In this document: in pieces, positions 35,499-47,634 of the stretch
Layout: each line of letters begins with the position of its first letter
How positions within the stretch are numbered: position 1 is the stretch's first letter
Assembly (NCBI GenBank): GCA_037957365.1
Contig: JARHVA010000251.1
Span: forward strand, 572,501-636,500
Source: Torreya grandis
Taxonomy: Eukaryota > Streptophyta > Pinopsida > Cupressales > Taxaceae
Reading direction: 5' to 3'
Length of the DNA: 64,000 nucleotides
Position numbers and translations under genes: made by a program
The notes under the pieces: generated by a model
What the model saw: the letters and a program-made list of their open reading frames with translations, nothing else
Databases searched by the model: none
What the model was told of the DNA's origin: nothing

Positions 35499-36197
35499 TC
35501 AAGTGATCTTAGTGAAGTTTATGAGTAAGTCATCCACATAATCTTTCATAATTTTGTGTAGGAGATCATGAAATATGTAAGTCATGTCACATTGATAGGT
35601 CACACCAACATTCTTCAAGATAAAAGGCATGACTCGATAGCAAAAATTACCCCATGGTGTAATGAAGGTTGTCTTATGTTGATCCTCAAGAGTGACCAGG
35701 ATTTGATTATATCTAGAGAGCCTATCCATAAGTGATAGCATCTCATGGCTAGATGTTAGATCAATAAGTTGGTTGATACTTAGTAATGGGAAGTCATATT
35801 TTGGAGAAGCAAAGTTTAAATCATGATAGTCAATGGAAATGCAGATTCCCTTGATCACTTTTGTGATAGGAATAATATTATAAATCCATTATGGGTGGTT
35901 GATGGGTTGGATAATGTTATTTGAAAGGAGGCATTAGATCTCTTCTTTGACAATGAGGGAAATATAAGGATGCATATGTGAAGCTTCAGCATCTTGATTG
36001 GTGACAATGTTATGGGTGATGATAGAGGGGTCAATACTAGGCATATCATTATAAGACCAAGTGCAGGGTTTTCTATGGTCATTAAGAAATGTGGCATAAT
36101 CATCTTGTTCAGAGGAATAAAAAAATTGGCCAATATTGAGGATGTGAGGGTTATCATGAGAGGGTAGACTGATGTTAATGGTTGATTCATTTAACAT
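35499..36197 (-). pseudogene. Reverse transcriptase of the 18-kb element
   Basis: 35858-35499 is open (119 residues) and carries RT motifs in order: GICISIDYHDLN, PLLSINQLIDL, LMDRLSRYNQI, TTFITPWGNFCYRVMPF, and the catalytic box YVDDLL, intact. 36190-35855 gives the part before it in another frame, with QPLTSVYPL-type and HIYPLIVKEEI-like segments that precede RT. One frameshift separates the two. This is the best-preserved enzyme segment of the window. Confidence 0.9.
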
Positions 36198-37140
36198 AGC
36201 TTGTGTTTTAGATGGGAGTGATCATTGGATATAGGAATCATATACACCCATATATGTGATAATTTCATCATCTTGACATTAGATAATGCTAATATTAGGA
36301 GAGTCTTCATCAATTATTTTAAGATGAATGAGAAGAAGGGACCTTGTTTCCTTCCCTTCGTGATAGGTGAGAGGCCCTAAATTGATTGCATTTATTGAAA
36401 AAAAACATTAGTAGATACAGATACCTCAAATTTGGTATGTAATGGTGGAGAAAGAGAGACTGGTTCTTTAATAAATGGTACATGGGAAGTTTTAATGAGT
36501 TTAGTTAGTTCATCATATCCCATTCCATGCCTCTTTTTGGCATTTTCAATGGTTTGGCTAGTGGGATATTTAATAGGAGTATGCACACCTTATTCATAAT
36601 GACCCAAACCAAATCCTTTCTAAGCACACCTATAGAGATAGGTGTGAGAAAATCTAGGGTTACTTAGGAAAGAGAAGGCATAGGTAAATGGTTGTGGTGA
36701 GGAAAATGGATTGCTGGCAGTAGGAGCCTGATCAATTCCCCCATATGTGAAATTAGTTCAAAAGTTAGGGTGCCCATAAGGGATGACCATCCCAATACAG
36801 GGATCATAATTTGGGTGCATGTGAAACCTTCCATGATCTTGTGGAGTATAGAACATGTCAAGCATAAATAAATGATATTCCTTGAGTGACAAACATTGAA
36901 AAGTCTCCTCCATGGGATCCTTGTCTGGAATTTGTGTTTCCAGTATTGGTGTAATTGTGGGAGTGGATCTTGTGGAAGATTCAAAAGTATCATGTAGGAA
37001 AGATTATGTTTCCAATTGAATTAGAAAATCATTGGGACTATAAGTCATGTTACATGTTTTAAATGGAGGTGAGTCAGTAGGGATAACATATACTTGTCCA
37101 TCATGTTCAAACTTGACATAGTGGTGCAAAGTCAAGGGTA
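36198..37140 (-). pseudogene. Protease-to-RT linker of the 18-kb element
   Basis: Minus strand, read across two frames: a Tyr/Pro/His-rich stretch (PNYDPCIGMVIPYGHPNF near 36800) and an open frame 36586-36392 with GVHTPIKYPTSQTIENAKKR just upstream and in it, ending near TSHVPFIKEPVSL. Such linker segments lie between protease and RT in related elements. No catalytic motif. Confidence 0.65.
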
Positions 37141-37641
37141 CACATGTCATATCACATATCCAAGGTTATCCAAGTAGTATGTTATATTGGAATTCTCCTT
37201 ACACAACAAATAAGAGCTTGAGAATAGTGTGGGACCTACATAGATATGTAAGATAATAGTGCTTACCATAGTAGATGTAGTATCATTAAATGAGCGGAGT
37301 ACCACATTGGTTTGAGACATGCAATTATCAAAAAGGGCTAGTTGTTTGTAGGCATGTGTGGAAATAATATTAATACTATATCCCCCATCTATCATGACTT
37401 TCTTGACATGATTTTGATCAATATATGTGGTAATAAGAAGGGTAAAATCTTGATCTTCAAGGTGTTGAAGTGGAATTTCTGAATCACTAAAAGAAATCAA
37501 GGAGATGGAATTAAGGGATTTGAAAAAAGTTGTAAGAGGTTGGGGATCATCTGTTTGTACCTTAATCACTTGAAAGGTACTAATCAAAGATTGATGGTGT
37601 TGGGATGAGTTTTTGATTAAATCATACAAAGAAATTTTCAT
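37141..37641 (-). pseudogene. Aspartic protease of the 18-kb element
   Basis: An uninterrupted 164-residue frame on the minus strand. It starts with the pre-protease segment (ISLYDLIKNSSQHHQSLI) and contains VKKVMIDGGYSINIIS, where the catalytic D is followed by GG instead of the usual S/T-G; DG-type variants occur in this lineage. LRSFNDTTSTMVSTIILHI follows. The flap and hydrophobic strands are legible. It is open, but upstream and downstream stops show it is no longer part of a working polyprotein. Confidence 0.85.
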
Positions 37642-37655
37642 AGAAGTTTGTGAAG

Positions 37656-38087
37656 CTATTTCACCATTGAGCTTTGAATAACATCTGAAGACGTTGTTTT
37701 AAGAATTCCCAATATGTAAATATTATGATTAGGAGTGTATTTAGTGAAGGGATGAGCCCAAAGATCAAAGAAAATTTCATTATCTTTATATTTTTGGTTT
37801 TGTGACCGTATGGACACATTAACTATGTTGATTTGAAATGTAGGTGAAGGAGGTGGTAAAGGGGTTATGACCACATCTTTGGATTTGAATTTAGGTGGAA
37901 TATTAGGAGGGATAATTGATGTCAAAGGTGGAATAATAAGAAGGTTAATTGGAGTATCATTGAAGAGAATTTTGATATCAAAGTGTTGTTGAATGACTAT
38001 TGTGAGGGATTTACAACTCTCAATATTGTGTCTAGGTGAGTGATGATATAAACACACTTGTGTATCATTAAACCAAGATGAATTCAT
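37656..38087 (-). pseudogene. Second finger-containing gag-like segment
   Basis: Open frame of 143 residues on the minus strand. Near its N terminus CLYHHSPRHNIESCKSL has C-x2-H ... H-x4-C spacing, followed by LTIVIQQHFD, the same pattern as the finger at 39.75 kb, here with all ligands intact. A Pro-rich stretch (VVITPLPPPSPTFQINIV) follows. It lies 1.7 kb downstream of the first finger. Either gag was duplicated or the element family carries two fingers. Confidence 0.65.
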
Positions 38088-39690
38088 TCCAAAATGAATA
38101 TAAGGATTAATGGGAGGAAGATTTATTATGGAATATTACAATAACTAAGATAGGAAAAAGCTTTGAGAGCCTGTAAGTGGGTATGCTCTTGTTGTGCTAA
38201 TAAGAGTGGACACCTTATTTTTTTCGGTGATGAAAAGGTAATTTTGTGTGTTGGTTTGTTTGGTGATGATGGATTTACATGTTTTGATGTCAATTTATTA
38301 GTGTGAGATGTGAAAGGCCTAATAGATGGCAAAGATAGGAGTGGAGGTAACTTAACCTTTTATTTTTCTTGGGTTGGCAATATTCCAACTAAAGTAGAGG
38401 TGTGTGGTCCTAAAATGGATGGTAAATTTGAGGGTTGAAGAAGGGATGGATGAGATCTAGGAAGCTAAACATTTTTCTATAATTCAGGATGAAAAACTCA
38501 AACTTGTGGTTGAGTTAAATCTAATTTCATCTATGGATGAATTAAATCAGAGACAATGCATACACCTAAGGCCTTGATCTACTTTAATGTGGCAGATTCC
38601 TACAAGGGTAAGGGTTTTGACATAGATGGCAAATTTTCAGGTGATTTTGGTGAAGAAACTTTAGCTTTGTAAAAGACCTTAAGGTAAATGGTAATGAGAG
38701 GGTTGGTGGTAAAGGTTGACATTTATTGTGTTAGATAAGGAGTTTTAAGCTAGTCCCAAAATTCTGCATGATCTAGCTTCATGGAGTCAAAAAATTATAA
38801 ACTTTTCACCAAACGTGAGAAGGGATTATATGAAGTTGATGTAGGCCTTATAGTTATGTCTTTAGAAGGCTGAGATGTTTGGGAAAGAGGGAATTTAGTG
38901 GTTTTTGCTACTTTGGGCCAAATATGACAAAGAATCACAATAGAGTCCTCTTCGATAGAGACAAGAGAAGAGACATGGTCTGCCATGGGTGGAGGAGAGG
39001 TAGGCAAAGAAGGTTCCTCAAGAGGATAAAGCATAGGTATTATGGCTCCCTCAACATGTGGGTGAGGCATAGGTAAAGTATGATCCTCCATAGGTAAAAT
39101 AAGGGGTAAGAGTAGTATAATTAGAGTAGGCATAATAGGTCTCTCATCTATTATGGGAGTAAATAATACTAACTCCTCTAAGGGAAAAGGTGAATTGGAT
39201 GGGGTACTACCCTCTATGGGTGGAGGAGAGGTAGGCAAAGAAGGTTCCTCAAGAGGGTATAATATAGGAATGATGTTCCCTTCAACATATGGTTAAGGAA
39301 AGGGTAGGATGTGGTCTTAAATTGGTAAAAGGATAGGTAATATTGGTGCAAAAGGAATTGGCATTACAGGTTTCTTAGGTGGCAAAAGAAGTGGTAAAAG
39401 AGGATATTCCACATGTGGGAGTGGAATGGGTGAAATAATTTCTTCTACCTAAGGAGGTGGAACATGAAAAACAAATGCCATTGAATGTGTGAGAGGAGTC
39501 GATGAAATGGGTGTCTCTTATTGAGGGGAAGGTTGAACTACAGGTAAAGGAAAGGCCATATTAACCGTATGGATATTATGATCACTTGAGTTAGTTGTGG
39601 TCTAAATAATGTTTTTATTTGGTGAATGGTTAAGAAAAGGGTGTTTAAACACATCCATACTTTGATTAAGGGGTGCATTAGGATTATCCA
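38088..39690 (-). pseudogene. Pro-rich linker between the two fingers
   Basis: Minus-strand translation is rich in Pro, Leu and Ser. The 147-codon open frame 39238-38795 contains LYPLEEPSLPTSPPPMAD, and the segment before it repeats the same phrase (LYPLEEPSLPTSPPPIEG). At the DNA level this is a 231-bp direct duplication (ATGGGTGGAGGAGAGG at 38985 and 39216). No catalytic motif. It is an unusual insertion into the gag-pol of this lineage and may be a spacer. Confidence 0.6.
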
Positions 39691-41520
39691 AAACAAGATC
39701 ACCCCTATCAAGAATATCTTGAACAATGTTATTAAGTGTCATATAGTTATTAGAATTGTGGCCTTTAACTCAATGGTAACCACAAAACTCATCTTCCTTG
39801 TATGAAGTTGGAATAGGAGGGGAGGGGTCAAACTATATAGGAGGTTTGATCTGAGGAAGTGTTATGACACCTTATTGAAATAGCCTTTCCAAAACAGATG
39901 TGTATGACTCCCTAATGGGAGTGTGTTGTCTTTGTTTATACCATTAATGGAATTTCTTAGTTAGATTTTTGGAAGTTGAGGAATTTGATTGGTTTGTGGT
40001 TGTGGAAGAGGCTGACTTAATGACCACCATGTTGGTAGAGCCTTTAGATTTTTGGTTAGAAGGATAAGTTTTAGAGGAGTCATTTGATTTGAAATTGGGA
40101 TTTTTATTGTGCAACTTGACTTTGCCTTCATCTATAGCATTAACCTCGAGTTTTCATGCCATTATAAAGGCCTCATCAAATGTGTAAAATTTTTATACCT
40201 AGAGTGTGGATGAGATGTGCTTATCACATGCCCTTGAGAAGAGATCAATAAGCTTAGGTTAGGGTAAGGAGAAGAAGAGTTGATTGATCAAGCTTCTCTA
40301 ATGAGTGACAAAATATACAATAGACTCATCATCAAATTTTTTGATAGAATAAAGGTATATTATAGAAACCTTTTTAGAAATGTTAATAGATAAGTGGTTC
40401 AGGAATATTTGTGCAAGTTGGGTAAATGAGAAAAGGGAGTGTTAAGGTATAGATCTATATGAATCCAAGGTAGCACTTGAAAGAGACATAGGGAAAGTTC
40501 AAAGTAGTAACACATCATTGTGCCCTATTAAATAACAAGCATGTCTAAATGCGTGTACGTGCTATTATGGGTCCTCTTTATTCTAGAAATGAGTAAATTT
40601 AGGTAGTTCCCATTAGCTTGGATAAGGGTGACTAGGCACATAAGGATGGATGGGTTCATTGCATATCTGATCATAAGATAACACATTCTTTGAACTAGAA
40701 ATGGATGTCTCTAGATTAGAAATCTTGTCCATTAGCATATTAATGAGGTTTGGAGGGGGATTAGTTTGGGGGATACCTCCTAAATTATAGGGAACTTGAT
40801 AGGAAGTAGAGGGAGCATATGACATAGCTTGCTAAGGTTGTGTTGGTGCAACATAAGGATAATGAGTCATAAGCTGGGGTGAAGAAAGAAAAGGGACTTG
40901 TCCCATTGGGTTAGAGACTATGCTTTAGTTGGTTATTTTTATTGTAAGTTGGATTATTAGAATGGTTCAATTAGATGGAGGGTGAGTTGTAACTTGAGTA
41001 ATTATATGCATAAGGGTAGATGGAATAGGTACCACTTGAATGAATTGATTATGGTTGTGAAAGTAGATAAGTCACACCAAGGTTTAGATGGGATTGAGTA
41101 GTTGGTAATACTAAACTTCGGACATTATTTATAGTTGGGTTACTCATTGAAGTGGTGGTTTGGAGGTTTAGGTGGGATTGAGTAGTTGAAAATAGTGGAG
41201 GCAACTGAAACTAAAGTTGTCTCTATTAGAGAGGTGGGATTGAGTAGTTGGCATACCATAGATTGGGTCACCCAGAGAATTATGATTTTGGCTCATAATA
41301 AGGTAATGTTGAAGGGATAGCACATTATGATCAAGAAATTTAGAAAAATATTGATCTCCCTCAAGCACAATGGGAATTTGGTTAGGGTGGGAGTATGCTC
41401 TGTATCTGAAGTATGCTCCATGATAGAATCAAAATTGAGAGGGTAAGGTGTAAGTGGTTGCCGAATTGCATAATCATCAAGAATCTTGGCTTGAGCTTGC
41501 ATCAATACCATGTAAGAGGA
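39691..41520 (-). pseudogene. gag of the 18-kb element
   Basis: Minus strand: an open start near 41511 (MVLMQAQAKILDDYAIRQ), then a Pro/Asn/Gln-rich N-terminal part with three repeats of CAACTACTCAATCCCACCT (near 41080, 41170 and 41235). 40825-40613 is open and ends with the segment before the gag core. The gag core at about 40580-40160 shows HAFRHACYLIGHNDVLLL, TFPMSLSSATLDSYRSIP, FLNHLSINISKKVSIIYL and KLIDLFSRACDKHI, with a few stops. A finger at about 39785-39730 reads CGYH-stop-VKGHNSNNY, the last ligand changed from C to Y, followed by IVQDILDRGD. This is the structural protein of the particle. Gag core and finger are Tat-like. Confidence 0.85.
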
Positions 41521-42814
41521 AGTTTAAATAGTCTTACTATCTTGTATTAGTGATAGAATAAGGAAAACCTAGGTTTGAGTGTGGGTAAGTGAGTTATTTC
41601 AGCTTGTTGTTTTGAGCAGATGAAAATTACATAGTCATCAATGTCAGTTGCTTGACCAATGTTGGTAGGAAAAGTTTGCCAACATTGGTGGATTAATTGA
41701 TGTTGATAGGTAAATTCTATCAATGCTGGTAGAGTTAACTAATGCCAGTCACTGTGATATCCTAAGAAATGAAAAATATGATGTTTTAGGAAACTAGATG
41801 TTGAAACTAGGTAAAATAATGGATGTAAGAGGTTTGTGTAAGAAGGAAGAACATGTAGAAAACTTGAGATAATAGGTTATATATATTGAGTATTATAAAT
41901 AGTATTGATTTTTTGAATCAATAGGAAAATTTCCTTACCAACTCCAAAATATAGAAGGTAATAGAAAAGTAGAAAAACAACATAAAAATAGCAATTATTA
42001 AGTCCTAGAGATTAATTTTTAGTCTCATGTTGGCTTTTGTCTTGAATTGATATCAAAAAGAGAATTTCATTATCAGATGTACTAGAAAGTAATCAAGACC
42101 TGGTTTCAAGTTAGTTTTAGTGATTGAGAGGAAATCTGTGTTAGACCAAGTACATGGCTTGTTATAATATCTTGTTCTCTGTACTTCATGGATCTGGAGC
42201 CAAGCCAAACTACTTAGCCAAAATATACCTTCTATATAGAATTTATACTCTACCAGAGAATGGAGTGGGTTCTCTCCTTGGTGGTGAAATTCAAGTAGGA
42301 TAGTCAGGTAAGGTAAGGTGATCCACTAGGTGATGAAATATCGATGGGCCTTTTCTTAGGTGAGTTTAAATGTTTGTTTGTGTGGATTTGATTTGGTTTT
42401 GTAAAGTAGGTGCACTATAATTTATTCAAAATTATTTTTAATTAACTAGGTGAGTTAATACATAGCACGCAAATAATGAAATGCAGTAAGTTTTAAACCC
42501 AAATCTGAAATGTTTAGATTCAAATGAAAACAAAGATGAAAATAGGAGTGGAGAATGAAATTCACTATCTTAATGTACATTCAATAAGAAGTAAAGAAGA
42601 TATTTTCTTTAACTTGTAAAAAAAATGATAAATTGCTTTTAGAGGCAAAGAGAAAAGAAAGAAAATTTTAGTTTAATGGTTTTAAACAGAAAATAAAATG
42701 TTGAATTTTTCGTTTTAAGAGAGGAGAGAAGAGGAAAGTGCAATAAATGAAATTTTCACTATAATGCACCTATATGAATGCTTAAAAAAAGAAACGAACC
42801 CAAGGAAAAATCTA
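41521..42814 (-). other. Leader of the 18-kb element
   Basis: Between primer-binding site and gag, on the minus strand. No coding frame. It contains a hairpin-forming pair CCAATGTTGG (41656-41665) and CCAACATTGG (41679-41688), similar to one in the LTR. Confidence 0.6.
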
Positions 42815-42834
42815 GGGTCTCACCGGGCATGCCA
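42815..42834 (-). promoter_or_regulatory. Candidate primer binding site of the 18-kb element
   Basis: On the minus strand, four bases after the LTR end CA, the sequence TGGCATGCCCGGTGAGACCC begins with TGG as required for pairing with a CCA tRNA end. GGTGAGACC is shared with the minus-strand element at 9.3 kb. I cannot name the tRNA with confidence. Confidence 0.55.
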
Positions 42835-42838
42835 CAAA

Positions 42839-44329
42839 TGTTTCACTAAATTTTATCTATTACAAGTATAAAGAAAAATAGAAAAGAGTGATAGGGATAA
42901 GTGATCAGAATGAACCCATATTGGTTTGTGCACTATATCTAGATGTTGTGAGCAATCCTCTTTGGCTGGGGAGGACTACTTGAAAGTAAGAAAGGACTAC
43001 CACTAGATGTTTGTTAGCAGATAAATGAGTGGGTTGCCAAGCTACACACTTATTCTAGGAAGTGTGAAACTTCTTTAGAGATGACAGTCCACTTTTGAGA
43101 GACAAAAGAGTAATAAATAACTAAAATAAAGGTAAAGAGAGAGTGAAAAAGAGATAATATTACTATTATTAACAACCTGAATGTAGTAGATAGTAACAAA
43201 ATATAGGTGGTATATTCTATTTGCGTTCTGGAGGTTGTTTGGGTAGGTTTTAGAAAGGTTAAGGAATCCACAATCACCAATGTCAATTAGGGAGTGACCA
43301 ATATGGTTTATAATGTTGAGGTCAATGGTGAAGGTGACCAATCTTGGTTAGGCTACCAAGGTTGGTATGGGAAACAATTGCCCAGAAGGCCTTTCTAGGT
43401 CTAGGATATTATTTTGATCAAGTCTGGGAGGTTAGGGAGAGTTATGAGAGAGGGAGAGTATGGTTTGGGTAGATTTGGTTAGAGGATTTAGAAGGGAAAC
43501 AAGTAATGAATCTTTGTAACTCCCTCAAAGGGGTTCAATCAGTTGTGTATAAAGTAATGAATAGTAGATATGAAGTGATATCAAAGTAAATACTTAAAAT
43601 ACCTATAAAATAAGTGATGTACTTAGCTGTATTGGTCACTAAATGATAAGTGCTAGATTGATGGTCCCTATCAAGTAGTCCAAACTGATGGCCTAAATAG
43701 AGAGAACAAGTGGGTGCTATTGGTCTTCAAGAGATTAGTTTCTGATCATGATTGAATTACGCAAGATGACAATAAGCCAAGATGTCAAAAATTGAATGTT
43801 GAGAGCTTGAATGAAAGTAAGATTGAACTTTCTTGATTTCTACTGACTTGAAATTTAGGTTGGAGTTTGGCTTATATCATTGATGTCAGTGATCCCACCA
43901 ACGTCAACCATGGGTTGACTAACATCAACAGCCCTAGAATAGGTAAATATTACTATTTTTGGCCTATTTTCTAGTACTCTTTGTGCCAAGTGTGGCACCC
44001 ATTACAAAATGGTAAAAGTAAGAGATTAATAAGGAGGTAGTTGATTTGGAATTTAGTTTTAAAGTGAGAATAAGTCTTGGGTAATTAGGATGAGGGGACC
44101 AGGGGTTGAGGTGACTCATTAGGTGAGAATTATTTAGAGGGTGAGGTGACTAGATAAGGTGGAAAATGGGGTTTTTAATTAACTCAATTAAGTATTTTAA
44201 ATTAATTAAATGTTTGACGGGTAAAAGCATGGGTTAGGGAAGCTAATTTTTATTATTAAAAAATGGGTTAAAAGGGGTTTCAACATAGGGAGTTCCACAC
44301 TTGTGTGTAACATAATTTTGGTGTCTACA
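42839..44329 (-). repeat. 5' LTR of the 18-kb element (1491 bp)
   Basis: Plus-strand ends are TGTTTCACTAAATTTT and TTGGTGTCTACA. It aligns with 26248-27748. It borders the primer-binding candidate on its inner side, which makes it the 5' LTR. Confidence 0.93.
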
Positions 44330-44334
44330 CCATG

Positions 44335-46174
44335 ATTATGCCATGTGGAATCATCATAGGCCTTTTTTCCTTGGGGTTTCTTTATTGTCATTGACCTTTC
44401 ACTCACCTGATCTCTAAGATTGTGCTACTTGAAATGATCTTGGGGTTTTAGGCCTTAGAGATTCTATGAATTTTTTATTTTCTTAGATCTCTTGGGCTTC
44501 TATATTTATTATGCACATAAAAAATCTAGGAATTTAGGCCACGGAATAGACTTATCAATTTTCAAATGTTCCCCCACCACCCTGTAGACTCTGAACACCT
44601 GAGATTTTGATAGCTAACAAAGATTGATGGCTCAGGGTCCTTAAAATATCTATTTGAACAAAAGACAAGTTAAACCCACTTTAGAAATAGTTAATAAGTT
44701 ATTCAATGAAACCGATTTAGAATAACAAATATACAAAGCTAAATTTATCTTATTAAAGTCTAAGTAAGTCAATGAAAACATAAATTAAACATAACTCATA
44801 GTTTGGAAGACTTAAAAGAAACACTGACAAAAGAAAATCCAACTAGTCAAAATACATTATGAATTGACTAAGACACTTTTAAAAGATATAAAAATAAATT
44901 CAAATTGATAATAAGACTATTTAAAATACTTTGATAACTTAAGGCTAAGTCCCAAATGTCATAAACTATAGAAATTGCCCCTTTTTCAATTTTAACCTTA
45001 TAAGGTCTTGTTTATGTTTAAACCTCAAAATTTTAAAATAAACATTAAAATTCATCATGAGTACCATAAAGTAATATTTAAAAATTTATGACAAAAAATT
45101 TATAACAAATGGAAGAATTCAATTAACAATTGGAAAACTGGGCCAAATATTTAACCGTCAAAGATATTGCTTCTAACCAAGGTGAAGCAATAATAAAATG
45201 AACACATGAAATCCTTTCTTAGAAACTTGAATAACATTCATAAATGAGGTAATGTAAATATGCAAGAACAAAAATAAGAATTTTTTTTATGTTAAATCAA
45301 GATGGTCCCCATGTGAGATTTGAATATGGGTCATGTTGTAGCCAAAAAATGGAGACTTCTATGGGGAGAATGCAATTCAACATTTAGAATGTAGACAATA
45401 AATCAGCAAACCCAAACAAGAAACATAAAAATACAAAAAAGTCTTTTAGATAGAACCAAAAAGATGAAATCACTAAATTTTGCCTCAACATGAAACATAC
45501 AAAGTTACAAATCTACCTATGACCATTAGTGTGTCAAAGTGATTGATCCTTTTATATATTTTGAATTCACATAACATTTAAAATTGCCTAAAACAATCAG
45601 AACTTCTGAAAAGGAATAATTTGAATGTTTATCTTGGGGGGAATGACATGGGCATTTATATGCTACCAGTAAGGCATCTATACCCCTGACAAAGATACCT
45701 ATGGTCCCACTCATGGCTTTTTCCATTGCTAGCTAGGCTATAAATCTTACGATGGAGATTGCTTGAATTATCCATTCAAGGAAAGAATTTTTATTTTTAT
45801 TTTTATTTTTATTCAATTTCCTTTTGATTTATTCCTTTTGAAAATATTTCTTTTTTTGTCCATTGAGAGTTGGGGACCAAGTTAATATATAATGATAGAC
45901 TCGATAAATTCATTACTATCAAGATAAATTTATATCAATTCAAGGTTTCTATTTGGCTTTAGATGTGAAATTAAGTGCAATTTTATGCCTTTAGCAAGAA
46001 AATGAAATGTTTATAAAATCTGCATGCTCTATTTTTAATCGCAGGCCTTCAAAATTCTAAAAATGTATTAGAATTATAATAGTTTATGTAATTATTAAAA
46101 TATGACTACTCACCTTATAAATTATAAAATTTGAATGATTATCATACATTCATTAACATTTGAAGTTATTATCT
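44335..46174. other. Region between two elements, no gene recognised
   Basis: 44335-44660 continues the degenerate repeats seen left of the 18-kb insertion. A (TTTTTA)n-like run lies at 45787-45813. A 66-codon minus-strand frame at 45526-45726 has no family signature. Nothing else is supported. Confidence 0.4.
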
Positions 46175-46179
46175 CATGG

Positions 46180-47524
46180 TGTAGATGATATTTATTGATT
46201 ATATAACACCTTAGTCTTGTACACTTGGTAAACTTAGACCTTGGTTGTTTCTTATATTTATAGACCTTTCCCCACTTTTACAAGTCTCACATCTACTTCA
46301 TCTTGTCCCCTTTGGAATATATATCTTAGTCTGACTAGTCTTATGTTGATGACCTAGACCTTGTATCTTTCCCAAAATTCTTAAAATGTACCTATCTTCT
46401 AGCTCTATAATTTTTTAGCTTGTACCTATTTTAATATTCCTTAGACACTAATGTTTGGGATATGTACTAGTGTCAAATTTAGTGTCTTGAATTGACACAA
46501 GTGTCTAGTGCCTTACAATCATATAATTTGTAAATGAAACATATCCTAATGGTCATCCTAACTTCTTTATTATGATTTACTTATCCAAAGGGATTGATAT
46601 AAATATGATATCATCCCTCATTCATTCCTTACATAAAAAACCTATAAAAATACCGAAGAGACCAAGGCAACATATGAAAATCACTCTACCAAGCATTTAA
46701 TTGAAAAAAATTCCTTATTTACATATTATTCCTTGGTAAAACAAATCTATACATTTGAAATACTAAATGAGTAGCCAAGAGCCTACTTTACCAAGTTACA
46801 AACTAGGTCACTATTATACTTAATTTACACATATTACATGATTCACATACAAGCCAACATGTAGGGGAAAGCTACATTAGTCTAAGGCCCTATTCAGAGT
46901 ACTGGATATGTAGGTAATACTCACTAATAAAGAGGTCTTTGAGGTTAGGTTGACATAATGTGCCCACTAACCCATTATTCCCCAAGGTCACCATGAATAT
47001 GAAGAACTAGGGTTTTCAAAATTCATCAGGAAAAACAACCCATGACATATATTTTAATGCAAAAAAACAAAGGTGAATGAAAACCTATAAGCAAATAGGT
47101 GGTCAAATCCCTTTCCAATAGGTTTTATGTACATGGCACTTGAATCAAACCTAGACAGTAGTATTGATGCAATAATCCTAAGCTGATGTTAATATCCAAA
47201 ACTCTAGAAGCATCAAATATAGAATCTAATAAAAATTCCATAATCTCCTTCTAGCCTAATTTATACGTATTGCAAATCCAACACTATGTTATCATCAAAA
47301 CCAACTAAGTATATACATTTTTGTAATTTATATATATATATTATTTTTAATTTCTATATTTAGCCTATACTCAACACAATAAATTCAATGTTTGTTTATA
47401 TATAAGTTTACCATTTTATTAGCATGACTTAGATCTTATTATAACCCTTATGCATTGTCATTTCTATATTATTAAATCTAACAACACCAAGTTAAGATTC
47501 CTATATCTAATTTAGGGTTAAACA
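46180..47524 (+). repeat. 5' LTR of the 7.9-kb element (1345 bp)
   Basis: Starts TGTAGATGATATTTATTG, ends GGTTAAACA. It contains a copy of the shared module at 46861-46955 and a hairpin-like GACACTAA ... TTAGTGTC. It aligns with 52743-54087 throughout. Confidence 0.85.
46861..46955 (+). repeat. Shared module, copy 5, inside the 5' LTR
   Basis: Reads GGGGAAAGCTACATTAGTC, TAAGGCCCTATTCAG, GATATGTAGGTAATACTCAC, GAGGTTAGGTTGACA. Same word order as the post-pol copies in other elements, here within an LTR. Confidence 0.75.
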
Positions 47525-47544
47525 TTTGGTAAACCTAATATTTG
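47525..47544 (+). promoter_or_regulatory. Candidate primer binding site of the 7.9-kb element
   Basis: TTTGGTAAACCTAATATTTG directly follows the LTR end ACA. The TGG start fits, but the rest is too decayed to name a tRNA. Confidence 0.4.
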
Positions 47545-47634
47545 AACATAAAAGCTTAGGATAAATTAGGGTTTTCTAATTTTTACTAATCATTGTACTT
47601 TTTTGGAAATTTTAACATTTTAATTTTTGAAGAA

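Larger units (their letters stand above)
26248..44329 (-). mobile_element. Complete 18.1-kb Ty3/gypsy (Tat/Ogre-like) LTR retrotransposon
   Basis: The element is bounded by two homologous LTRs (26248-27748 and 42839-44329) and flanked by a perfect 5-bp target-site duplication CCATG (26243-26247 and 44330-44334). On the minus strand it reads 5' LTR, primer-binding candidate, gag, finger, Pro-rich linker, second finger, protease, RT, RNase H, second RNase H, integrase, a ~5-kb non-pol region with an antisense PMD gene, polypurine tract, 3' LTR. LTRs both start TGTAGACA and end CA on that strand. By eye they differ at roughly one base in seven to eight over the first 250 bp, so the insertion is old. 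A second RNase H, DG-type protease and an antisense extra gene after pol point to the Tat lineage. Stops in several domains make it non-functional. Confidence 0.93.

Noticed and set aside
45526..45726. 66-codon minus-strand frame beginning MEKAMSGTIGIF
   Set aside because: Better amino-acid balance than most, but I recognise no domain and see no exon or neighbour to support it.
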